A stretch of 15,746 bases of DNA, from contig CAYGAM010000050.1 of assembly GCA_964347915.1 (NCBI GenBank), positions 1-15,746 of the forward strand. The letters are read 5' to 3'. The notes beneath the pieces are model-generated. The model was not told the DNA's origin, did no database searches, and worked only from the letters and a program-made list of their open reading frames with translations. The translations under genes were made by a program, and so were the position numbers. Position 1 is the stretch's first letter; every line of letters begins with the position of its first letter. Below are positions 1-6,576 of this stretch, in pieces. The DNA comes from CAYGAM01 sp964347915. Its GTDB lineage: Archaea; Thermoproteota; Nitrososphaeria; Nitrososphaerales; Nitrosopumilaceae.

Positions 1-211
1 TCGCTAGTATTGAGGGAGGGCGCATGCAGTGCCCAGGCCTCGGCGTCTAATTGCGATGGACTCTAATGCAAGGATGAAGAATGGCAATGGGGGAAAGCCC
101 CGAATGGATAATTGTCCAAAAATTCATCTAATGAATAGTACTCACCCCAGCTGATGCTATTCTCCATACCATAATATCGTGCGATGCTTTTATTAACGTC
201 TCACATGGATA

Positions 212-296
212 CTAGCGATTACAAGCATTGTCGCCAAAAAGGAGCGATCTGCGCGTATATTACGACTTTGATGCGACATTATTTCTAATCGGCAGT
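212..296 (+). pseudogene. Decayed copy of the small Cys-containing protein gene at 8271-8450
   Basis: This stretch aligns with the 3' half of the ORF at 8271-8450 (about 8345-8428). I counted roughly 70 percent identical bases by eye, including the identical block CTTTGATGCG and a shared TAATCGG. At protein level the intact copy has AEKERAAGIF and LMRHFLIGG; here the pieces read AKKERSARIL, LMRHY and LIGS, but in different frames. One base is missing before the LMRH block and two extra bases precede LIG, so the frame is broken. The upstream half (CxxC region) is not clearly recognisable; a possible remnant RCF lies at 182-190. The conservation pattern looks like protein-coding ancestry followed by decay. 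Alternatives are an ancient duplication or a sequencing artefact; chance similarity seems unlikely but was not tested computationally. Confidence 0.55.
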
Positions 297-434
297 ATAG
301 TTGCATGCTGGCTGGGCAACGCGCACTTGCAACTGTTGCACGAACCACGCCGCTAGTCTAGAAGCGTTGGACGCGTCCTGACTTGGCCGGCGCTTGTCTC
401 TAGCCAATTTTACAAAACTGATGAGACAATTACA

Positions 435-492
435 ATTAATTCTTAAATTATGAATAATGTATATATAGAATTATCATGTATTAAGAATTAAT
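435..492. promoter_or_regulatory. Perfect 12-bp inverted repeat flanking the TATA box (operator candidate)
   Basis: The left arm ATTAATTCTTAA (435-446) and the right arm TTAAGAATTAAT (481-492) are exact reverse complements separated by 34 bp. The midpoint, 463.5, coincides with the centre of the TATATATA box at 460-467. The right arm overlaps the ATG of the downstream gene. An inner ATGA/TCAT pair (450-453, 474-477) extends the symmetry. A dimeric or multimeric regulator bound here would cover the promoter, and the downstream protein itself has two helix-turn-helix domains, so autoregulation is a reasonable inference. Confidence 0.6.
460..467 (+). promoter_or_regulatory. TATA box of the HTH-nucleotidyltransferase gene
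   Basis: TATATATA is centred 27.5 nt upstream of the ATG at 491, the spacing expected for a leaderless archaeal transcript. Confidence 0.7.
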
Positions 493-2512
493 GAATGAGA
501 CGCAGATACGGGTATTGGCGGCGCTGCTTGAGAAATCGTGGGATGTGCAGGACTTGGCAGATGCTCTAGGCAAGAGCAGGCAGCAGATAATCAGAACTGT
601 CAGGGACCTGGAAGAAAGAGAGTATGCAATTCTTGACGGCGCTGCAGCAAGCCCGGCCAAAGGCTACAAGATCGCGCTGCTGCGAGACATCCTAAAGACG
701 ACAGGTATCCGACTTTTACTTCGCGGTTCTTGCGAGCGCGTGCTGGCAGCTGCCGCAGATGAAACCACGATCGAAAAAATAGCAGAGGATTCAGGCGTAT
801 CCAGATCTACGGCATACAAGTCAGTCATGGATCTGCGATCAGCGGCAGCCTTGACCAAGGACGGCCCGAATGTAAAGGTCAACGAGTCAAACAAAAGCAT
901 TGGCCGCCTTGCGCGAGTTTTGCGGACAGAATTTGACTCCAGATACGAAGGCCGCACAGAAATCATCTACAACAGCAATTCCAAAATAATCAGGCGCGTG
1001 CCTGCGGGAAGGACCGCACCCGGAGCTGCCACCGCGTTTACGGTGTTTGCCGATCTTGGCATCATGTACCGCACAACGCATGATTACTTTTGCGAGCAAA
1101 AAGGGCATGCCGGCATGCATGATATTCTGATTCATTCCGTGTATGCTGCAAAATATTTGAAAAGCGCCATGAACATGACCATGTGCATCATATTTTACAT
1201 CAAGCACAGGGAGCAGTTGAATATTGCAAAGATCAGAAAAAAAGCGTCCGAGTTTGGCGTGCTGGATGCATGGCTGGATGCAGAGGCGTATCTGCGGCGA
1301 GGCGCGCTGAAAAATCCCAAACTTTTCCTGCCGTGGAACGAGTTTGAGTCCAAGGCAGGGCTGTACGGAATACCGTCAGATGCGTACCGCGCGCCTGCGC
1401 CGGACAATCTGCTTTGGGCAGAGATAGGCGCATGCCTGCAGAGAGAGGTTGCCGCCTATCTGCTGGGCGGCGAAAACATGAGGCTCAAGGGACTCAAGGA
1501 CAGCACAAAGGACTGCGATATCCTTGTAGAGAATCGGGAAGATTTTGACGAAGTATCGCGCGTTCTCAGGAAGATGGGCTATATCCCGTCTGGAGTAGAG
1601 CCTGCTGATGCGGACACTCAAACCCAACCCTCTGAAATATTTGCTCACTCGAAAAAACCCCGAATTGATCTCTTTACAGGCACAGTACTGGGAGGCATTG
1701 AGCTCTCCGACTCGATGAAAAGCATGGCGGATATCGCATCGCACGGACTGCTGAAGCTTGGACTGCTAAAAAACGAGCACGTATTTGTCCTCAAGGCGGC
1801 GGCAGGCAGGGAAGGCGATATACAGGACATGAAGTCACTGGCGCTTGGATTCATGCACGGGCAGGATGCGCCGCGCGGCATGCTGGATTTAGGACGATTC
1901 CAAAACAGCTTTGACTGGAATTTAGTGTGGAGCGAAATTCTAGAGCAGGAGAGGATAAATCCCATTAATAATTTGACCGTGCCGATATTTGAGCAGATTG
2001 CATACCTTGCAGAGCAGGCAGGCATCGCCGTTCCAATCCTGGGCAGGCTAAGGCTGCATGCTGTGGGCAGCCTCATAAAAAAACTGCTGCGCCAAGGCAA
2101 AATTCCCGTCCGGCGCGTGATAAACTTGCTAAAGGGCGGCGACATAACCGAAACGCTGATCAGAAACAAAATAGCGTCCATGACCAAAGCAGGCGATCTC
2201 TTAAAGAGCGCTTCTGGAAGAGCTGCTTACATTCAGCTGCCAGGGACTAGCAGATTTCCAAAACCGGAATTAAAGTTGACGCTGCGGAGCCTGGAGCTGT
2301 ACCTTGGATGGAGATTCCCGCTAATGCCGGTGCCGCCAACGAGCGAGCTGGAAGACTTTATGCGCGAGATGCGCGCCATGAATATCTCCACAATCGGCGA
2401 ACTTGATGATGCCGTACTGGCGCGCTCTGGAGAATCGAATGCATGCCGATCAGCAGCAAGTAGGCCAAACAGTCTTGGTGCAATTCAAGCATGCATCGGC
2501 CTGCCGCCATGA
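491..2512 (+). CDS. Two helix-turn-helix domains fused to a nucleotidyltransferase-like domain
   Basis: This 673-residue protein has no family name I can assign with certainty. Residues about 1-50 form a winged-helix-like helix-turn-helix (DLADALGKSRQQIIRTVRDL). A second helix-turn-helix lies at about 75-130 (IEKIAEDSGVSRSTAYKSV). Residues about 310-350 carry a nucleotidyltransferase signature: GG at 326-327, then GLKDSTKDCDIL with D341 and D343 as the metal-binding aspartate pair. The C-terminal 300 residues are helical and unassigned. The start at 491 is fixed by the TATA box 27 nt upstream. Fusions or pairs of a DNA-binding module and an NTase occur in AbiE-type and MNT/HEPN-type toxin-antitoxin systems, so a self-regulated NTase is possible, but that is inference. 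The last 25 or so residues (Ser/Ala/Asn-rich) look poorly conserved. The gene stands alone, followed by about 200 bp of non-coding DNA. Confidence 0.75.
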   Translation: MNETQIRVLAALLEKSWDVQDLADALGKSRQQIIRTVRDLEEREYAILDGAAASPAKGYKIALLRDILKTTGIRLLLRGSCERVLAAAADETTIEKIAEDSGVSRSTAYKSVMDLRSAAALTKDGPNVKVNESNKSIGRLARVLRTEFDSRYEGRTEIIYNSNSKIIRRVPAGRTAPGAATAFTVFADLGIMYRTTHDYFCEQKGHAGMHDILIHSVYAAKYLKSAMNMTMCIIFYIKHREQLNIAKIRKKASEFGVLDAWLDAEAYLRRGALKNPKLFLPWNEFESKAGLYGIPSDAYRAPAPDNLLWAEIGACLQREVAAYLLGGENMRLKGLKDSTKDCDILVENREDFDEVSRVLRKMGYIPSGVEPADADTQTQPSEIFAHSKKPRIDLFTGTVLGGIELSDSMKSMADIASHGLLKLGLLKNEHVFVLKAAAGREGDIQDMKSLALGFMHGQDAPRGMLDLGRFQNSFDWNLVWSEILEQERINPINNLTVPIFEQIAYLAEQAGIAVPILGRLRLHAVGSLIKKLLRQGKIPVRRVINLLKGGDITETLIRNKIASMTKAGDLLKSASGRAAYIQLPGTSRFPKPELKLTLRSLELYLGWRFPLMPVPPTSELEDFMREMRAMNISTIGELDDAVLARSGESNACRSAASRPNSLGAIQACIGLPP

Positions 2513-2561
2513 CCGCGTTCCGGCTGGAAATGATGCCGCGCTGGTTCTGGCATGCGTACAG

Positions 2562-2597
2562 GCAGCTGCGGCCATGCGTGCAGCTGCGGCCATGCAG
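2562..2597 (+). repeat. Two tandem copies of an 18-bp unit
   Basis: GCAGCTGCGGCCATGC occurs at 2562-2577 and again at 2580-2595, a period of 18 bp, in the 203-bp space between the NTase gene and the ATPase K gene. Each unit contains the palindromes CAGCTG and CGGCCG-like GC steps. Function unknown; simple slippage duplication is the default explanation. Confidence 0.7.
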
Positions 2598-2681
2598 CAA
2601 GCCGATTATGCGGTAATAGAACTGCCTGCATCCTTTCGGCCTTGCGAGGAATGGCAATTTCTCCGCTTGCGATTACCACAA

Positions 2682-2689
2682 TTTAAATA
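2682..2689 (+). promoter_or_regulatory. TATA box of the ATPase K gene
   Basis: TTTAAATA is centred about 30 nt upstream of the ATG at 2716 in an otherwise GC-rich spacer, which fits a transcript with almost no leader. Confidence 0.65.
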
Positions 2690-2715
2690 TAGATTGTAAA
2701 GACTTCAAATCGAGA

Positions 2716-3021
2716 ATGAAAACCGTTACACTGTTACTTTTGACAGCTGCAATAATTGGGTTCTCTGGCGTGACGGGAATCGCGTACGCTCAGGCTGATG
2801 CGGCTGCAAGTGCTGATTCGCTCAAGCTGCTTGGCGCAGGCTTGGCATTCGGTCTGGCCGCGCTTGGCGCAGGCATAGGGCTTGGTCAGGTGGGAGCAGC
2901 AGGACTTGCAGTAATCAGCGAGAATCCAGCACTGCAGTCAAAAGTGTTCATATTTATCGGCATGGTTGAATCAATTGCCATCTACGGTATAGTAATGATG
3001 TTCATTATATTGGGACAGTAG
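2716..3021 (+). CDS. A-type ATP synthase subunit K (proteolipid c-ring subunit)
   Basis: This is the membrane rotor subunit of the archaeal A1Ao ATP synthase, which carries protons or sodium ions through the membrane ring. The 101-residue protein begins with a signal-like hydrophobic segment (residues 1-25, ending AYA before QAD), followed by two transmembrane helices at about 36-58 and 76-100. The first has the glycine/alanine-rich packing of c subunits (GAGIGLGQVG). The ion-carrying carboxylate is E85 in GMVESIAIYG. Length and N-terminal extension fit thaumarchaeal K subunits. No other ATPase subunit gene is nearby: the neighbours are the HTH-NTase gene and pyrI, so it is a detached member of the complex with its own TATA box. 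A T-rich stretch follows the stop. Confidence 0.93.
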   Translation: MKTVTLLLLTAAIIGFSGVTGIAYAQADAAASADSLKLLGAGLAFGLAALGAGIGLGQVGAAGLAVISENPALQSKVFIFIGMVESIAIYGIVMMFIILGQ

Positions 3022-3048
3022 ACTCTTTTCAATACTGCATCTTTTTAG
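3022..3048 (+). terminator. T-rich stretch after the ATPase K gene
   Basis: CTCTTTTC and CATCTTTTTAG follow the stop codon directly. Archaeal RNA polymerase commonly stops at runs of T without a hairpin, so this is a plausible terminator; there is no direct proof. Confidence 0.35.
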
Positions 3049-3163
3049 ATACGCCATATCCGATGATGCTATGCCGATATGAGCGGAATACGGCGCGCCG
3101 CCACGCGCACTGCCTATTGAAGCGCGCGTATGCACTCTAAAATTCCCAGGGCCGCCTTTTGCC

Positions 3164-3625
3164 TTACTTGTACTGGATCCGATTCACGTCTAGTATGCGG
3201 CCGCAGTACCTGCACTTGAGCACCAACGTCTCCCTGTCTACAACTTCCATTACGGATTCGATGTATTCGCGGCTGTTTGTAATGCAGTCGGGGTTTGAGC
3301 ACCTGAATATGCGCCCTATCTCGTTGGGAAGCGAGACCCTGCGCTTTTCTACCAGCTTGTAGTCTTTGATTATGTTGACGGTAGACGAGGGCGCTATTAT
3401 CGCAAGCTTGTTTGTATCGTCATCCTGCAGAAACCGATTCTCTACCTTGATTATGTCCTTTTTTTTGAACTTGCCGCTGGGAACATTGAGCGCTATTGTA
3501 ATCAGTCCGCCGCCGCGGCCGTCCATGCTCAGAGCATCAAGCACCTGGAGCCCCTTGCCTGCGTCGATGTGATCTATTACCGTGCCTTCCCGAATCCTTC
3601 TTACGATGAGCTCGGACTCTTGCAT
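3164..3625 (-). CDS. Aspartate carbamoyltransferase regulatory subunit PyrI
   Basis: PyrI binds the nucleotide effectors and holds together the PyrB trimers of aspartate carbamoyltransferase, the first committed step of pyrimidine synthesis. From the ATG at 3625 the protein is 153 residues, the same length as the Escherichia coli protein. It has the N-terminal signature GTVIDHI, the FLQDDDTNKLAIIAPSSTVN core, and four zinc cysteines at C109, C114, C138 and C141, the same numbers as in E. coli. The frame is open further upstream (to 3679), but that would run into pyrB. The start at 3625 is preferred because a TATA-like sequence on the minus strand lies 26 nt upstream and because the length matches. 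It is transcribed divergently from pyrB instead of as a pyrBI operon. Confidence 0.95.
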   Translation of the reverse strand: MQESELIVRRIREGTVIDHIDAGKGLQVLDALSMDGRGGGLITIALNVPSGKFKKKDIIKVENRFLQDDDTNKLAIIAPSSTVNIIKDYKLVEKRRVSLPNEIGRIFRCSNPDCITNSREYIESVMEVVDRETLVLKCRYCGRILDVNRIQYK

Positions 3626-3631
3626 TAACAT

Positions 3632-3664
3632 AAATTGTATATGCGCCAATATATCAATTAGAGC
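3632..3664. promoter_or_regulatory. Compact divergent pyrI/pyrB promoter
   Basis: Two TATA-like boxes face opposite ways in this small space. For pyrB the plus-strand TTGTATATG (3635-3643) is centred 26 nt before the ATG at 3665. For pyrI the minus-strand TGATATATTG (plus coordinates 3647-3656) is centred about 26 nt before the ATG at 3625. Each box lies inside the transcription start zone of the other gene, so the two promoters should compete or be co-controlled. Confidence 0.65.
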
Positions 3665-4591
3665 ATGGCATTTTTTCAAAGCGACCTTATCTCCATACGG
3701 GACCTTGACAGCGCCAGGCTGGAAGAGATCTTTGCCGCAACAGAGCGGCTCATGCAGATGACGCCCGAGTCCCGCAGAAAGATAGCCCTGGGCAAGGCGC
3801 TAGGCTACCTGTTCTTTGAGCCCAGTACAAGAACAAGGCTGAGCTTTCAGGCAGCTATTGCTGCAATAGGGGGCTCGTCGTTTGGCATTGCAGATGCCGC
3901 CAACTCGTCGGCGCAAAAGGGCGAAAGCCTTGCTGATACGGTAAGAGTGATGTCAATATACGCCGACGCCCTGGTGCTGCGGCATCCGCGGGACGGCTCC
4001 AGCAGGTTTGCGGCAGAGGTGTCCGACAAGCCGATTATAAACGGCGGCAGCGGCACGGAAGAGCATCCTACCCAGGCAATTCAGGATCTGTTTACGATGC
4101 GCCAGGAGAAAAAGAAGATAGGCGGATTGAACATAGGCATAGTCGGAGATCTAAAGTACGGAAGAACGGTATACTCGCTGCTGTACGGGCTGGGACACTA
4201 TGATGTCAGGGTGCACCTTGTATCGCCGGACTCACTGAGAATTCGTACTGACTCAACGTACGAGATAAGAAAGCAGCTCACGCTGGACGAGTCCGACAAT
4301 CTTGAGGATGTCATAGAGGATCTGGATGTGCTGTACGTTACAAGAATACAAAAGGAGCGCTTTCCAGACGAAGAAGAATACCTCAAAGTCAAGGGAAGCT
4401 ACACAGTGGGGCTGGACCTGGTGCGAAGAATGAAGGACGATGCAATAATACTGCATCCGCTGCCGAGGCTTGATGAGATTCCGGCGGACGTAGACTATAC
4501 CCCGAATGCAAAATACTTTCAGCAGGCAGAATACGGACAGTATACAAGAGCCGCCCTGCTGGGACTGATTCTCAACGAGGACGGATTTTAG
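3665..4591 (+). CDS. Aspartate carbamoyltransferase catalytic subunit PyrB
   Basis: PyrB joins carbamoyl phosphate and L-aspartate to give N-carbamoyl-L-aspartate in the cytoplasm. The 308 residues match the usual length. The carbamoyl-phosphate site FEPSTRTR has S54-T55-R56-T57-R58. The loop SSAQKGESLADT supplies S81 and K85, equivalent to Ser80 and Lys84 of the E. coli enzyme. HPTQ starts at H134, as in E. coli, and HPLPR begins at H264. All key catalytic residues seem present, so the enzyme should be active with the divergently encoded PyrI. The transcript is predicted to be nearly leaderless. A hairpin overlaps the stop codon, and the downstream gene converges from the other strand. Confidence 0.97.
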   Translation: MAFFQSDLISIRDLDSARLEEIFAATERLMQMTPESRRKIALGKALGYLFFEPSTRTRLSFQAAIAAIGGSSFGIADAANSSAQKGESLADTVRVMSIYADALVLRHPRDGSSRFAAEVSDKPIINGGSGTEEHPTQAIQDLFTMRQEKKKIGGLNIGIVGDLKYGRTVYSLLYGLGHYDVRVHLVSPDSLRIRTDSTYEIRKQLTLDESDNLEDVIEDLDVLYVTRIQKERFPDEEEYLKVKGSYTVGLDLVRRMKDDAIILHPLPRLDEIPADVDYTPNAKYFQQAEYGQYTRAALLGLILNEDGF

Positions 4592-4614
4592 CCTGCCGGC
4601 GCTGCCGGCTGGCT
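4590..4614 (+). terminator. Hairpin overlapping the pyrB stop codon
   Basis: AGCCTGCCGGC (4590-4600) pairs with GCCGGCTGGCT (4604-4614) around a GCT loop: ten of eleven pairs, one T:T mismatch. Part of the TAG stop is inside the stem. It could protect the mRNA end or aid termination in the convergent spacer; there is no T-tract. The remaining spacer to 4843 holds an 11-bp direct repeat, AACAGGCATTC at 4621-4631 and 4685-4695, and no gene I can support. Confidence 0.4.
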
Positions 4615-4843
4615 TTGGGAAACAGGCATTCGGACTGCTCCGCCTCGGACGCATCATTGCTTTAATCATCTGGCATAGTCCAGGAACAGGCATTCCTGCT
4701 GCTAAAATTAGGACGGCAAATGATGCAGAGCGGGACGCCGGCAGGCCTGCCGCAGCAGCTGTTCCGGACTGCTGCAAAAAGGCCTGAGAGCTGCAGGTAG
4801 CAGAATGCATTCTGATGCCATAGCCGTAGGCGCCGCACTGTTC

Positions 4844-6526
4844 CTAATAGTAGTGATGCATCTGCCGCTGTTCCAGGCCTTCCTGCTCCCAGTGGTTGTG
4901 GTTTCTTCCCGGATCCTTGTGCGCATGAACGGTGCCGTCTATATGGCAGTGAGTATTGTCTATCAAATCCTTTACAAATACGTCGTCTACGCCCAGTATG
5001 GCATTGACGGCTTCTGCCGCGCTCTTTATGACCTGCCGCTTGACAAAAGACGACTCGATCACGCCAGTCTGCGACATGTCGATTATGCTCCTGGAGCCTG
5101 CATCCACTCCGTACCAGCCGCTGCCGGAGCGCGACCTAATCTCTGCCATGGCGTCTATGGCATCCATTCCAAGGTTGCGCGCCAGCGTAGCAGGAATCTC
5201 TTCCAGAGCGTCTGCCATGCGCATCACTGCAATCTGCTCTCTTGACTCGATATCCAGCGCCCTCTTTCTTACCATTGCGGCTATGAGAGCCTCGCAGGAG
5301 CCGCCGCCGTACACTATGAACGGCTCTTTTGCAAAGTTGCAAAGCACGCGGATTGCGCTCAGCGCAGTGCGATGAAATTCGTCCAGGTACCGCTTTGAGC
5401 CCGCCCGCAGCAAAAGCGTAACCGATCTGGGGGACTTTGACTCTACGAATACCATTCTGTCTCCGCCGACTTTTCTTTCATGCACTGCGTCTGCAAACCC
5501 AAGCTCGCTTCTGGATATCTCTTCCAGGCTCTTGCATATTCTGGCGCCCGTAGCCTTTTCAAGCCACCAGAGATCATTGTACTTGACTCGGCGCATTGAG
5601 ATTATGCCAAGCTGCGCCAGGCGCTCCTGGGCAAGCTCGCTCACCCCTTTTCTTGATATGACCATGCCGGCGCCAGACGCTGCAACCTTTTCTACCAGCG
5701 CAGACAGGTCGCGCTCTTCCTGTCCTGCAAAGCGGCTTATCAGGCCTGCTCTTGATATCTCTATCTCTGATTCCGTCCTGGTGCGCGCCGCTTCCAGCGG
5801 CTCGTTGATCAAAAGAATTCTGACATTTCTTGCTGCGCGCGGCATGGCGGGACTGTCTATCGGCTTGTCAATTATGATTCCCCTAATCAGGCTGATATCC
5901 GCTGCGCCAAGCTTTTCCTCTATCTTGATATCGTCCGCATTGATTCCCGCAGCTCCGATGCCAAAATCAGGGCCGGCCACGCACCTTGCAGCATCAACAA
6001 AGATGTCCGCAATGTTCCGCTCCTGCGCCAGAAAATCCCAGAGCGCCTTTCCGTGAAGGCATGCTGCAGCAAGGCCGCTCATGCACTGCCGCTCCGCCTT
6101 TATCCTAATCTCTGCCAGCGCGTCCAGAGCGTAGTCCATGCCAATCTCAAATCCGCGCACTATTGCAGCAGTGGAAATTCCTGACATGCGCATCGCTCTT
6201 GCCTCCCTTAGCATCGCGCCTATCAGGACAGCTGCCGAGGTTGTGCCGTCTCCTGCATGATTGTCCACAGTATTTACCGCATCCACGACAGCCTTGGCGG
6301 CAGGATGGTCAATGTCGAGCTTTCTTAAAAACGCGCCCCCGTGCTTTGTTACCGTCTCTTCGCCGATGATATCAATGTACATCTTTTCCATTCCGCGCGG
6401 ACCGAGCGCAGTCTTGACCATGTCTGCTGCAAGCATTCCCGCAATTGCATTATACATCTGGGAATGCTGCACGCCCACGCGCGACAGTTCTGGGTTGAAT
6501 ATGTCCGGATACTTCACTGCCTGCAT
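4844..6526 (-). CDS. Divergent group II chaperonin (thermosome) paralogue, probably ATPase-deficient
   Basis: Group II chaperonins form two-ring folding chambers driven by ATP. This 560-residue protein aligns along its whole length: TALGPRGMEKM at about 39-49, GDGTT with D93, the SQTGVIESSFVKRQVIKSA segment and VYGGGSCEAL near 413. Two catalytic positions differ. The usual NDGAT loop (Asp52 of GroEL) reads TKHGGAF with H62 in place of Asp. The second catalytic Asp, in the usual EDALRVV helix (Asp398 of GroEL), is S390 in TALSAIRVL. The C-terminus lacks the Gly/Met tail and ends in about 40 residues with eight histidines (THCHIDGTVHAH, NHNHW, MHHYY). The frame extends one GTG codon upstream, but the ATG at 6526 is more likely; TA-rich DNA lies at 6541-6555. 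It is probably an accessory subunit co-assembling with active paralogues. The functional inference rests on manual alignment. Confidence 0.88.
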   Translation of the reverse strand: MQAVKYPDIFNPELSRVGVQHSQMYNAIAGMLAADMVKTALGPRGMEKMYIDIIGEETVTKHGGAFLRKLDIDHPAAKAVVDAVNTVDNHAGDGTTSAAVLIGAMLREARAMRMSGISTAAIVRGFEIGMDYALDALAEIRIKAERQCMSGLAAACLHGKALWDFLAQERNIADIFVDAARCVAGPDFGIGAAGINADDIKIEEKLGAADISLIRGIIIDKPIDSPAMPRAARNVRILLINEPLEAARTRTESEIEISRAGLISRFAGQEERDLSALVEKVAASGAGMVISRKGVSELAQERLAQLGIISMRRVKYNDLWWLEKATGARICKSLEEISRSELGFADAVHERKVGGDRMVFVESKSPRSVTLLLRAGSKRYLDEFHRTALSAIRVLCNFAKEPFIVYGGGSCEALIAAMVRKRALDIESREQIAVMRMADALEEIPATLARNLGMDAIDAMAEIRSRSGSGWYGVDAGSRSIIDMSQTGVIESSFVKRQVIKSAAEAVNAILGVDDVFVKDLIDNTHCHIDGTVHAHKDPGRNHNHWEQEGLEQRQMHHYY

Positions 6527-6576
6527 CACGCCTGAAAAAATATTAAATCATATTGGTGCAATGCCCCAAGAACGCG

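Larger units (their letters stand above)
1..490. other. Left-edge region without an intact gene
   Basis: I find no intact gene here. No open frame runs in convincingly from the left edge: a plus-strand frame is open only to about position 51. What can be seen is a short hairpin with GGGG and CCCC arms near 90-101, a 7-bp inverted repeat (AGTTGCA at 299-305, TGCAACT at 328-334), a 10-bp palindrome GGACGCGTCC at 369-378, a decayed gene copy at about 212-296, and the promoter and operator candidate of the next gene from 435. No tRNA or rRNA signature was seen. Confidence 0.6.

Noticed and set aside
1..490. tRNA or structured RNA in the left-edge region
   Set aside because: Only short hairpins are present; no T-loop GTTCRA pattern or cloverleaf could be built.
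2509..2616. 35-codon frame starting in an ATGA overlap with the NTase stop
   Set aside because: Its repeated QLRPC comes only from the 18-bp tandem repeat; no other sign of coding.
2403..2699. 98-codon plus-strand frame overlapping the end of the HTH-NTase gene
   Set aside because: It starts inside the larger gene, is Ala/Gln-rich with no domain, has no promoter at its start and runs through the TATA box of the ATPase K gene.
4253..4810. 185-codon minus-strand frame over the pyrB 3' end and spacer
   Set aside because: It overlaps PyrB residues that are conserved, and the spacer part shows no protein pattern.
4805..5245. 146-codon plus-strand frame opposite the chaperonin
   Set aside because: Antisense to a well-supported gene, with a random His/Tyr/Cys-rich product.
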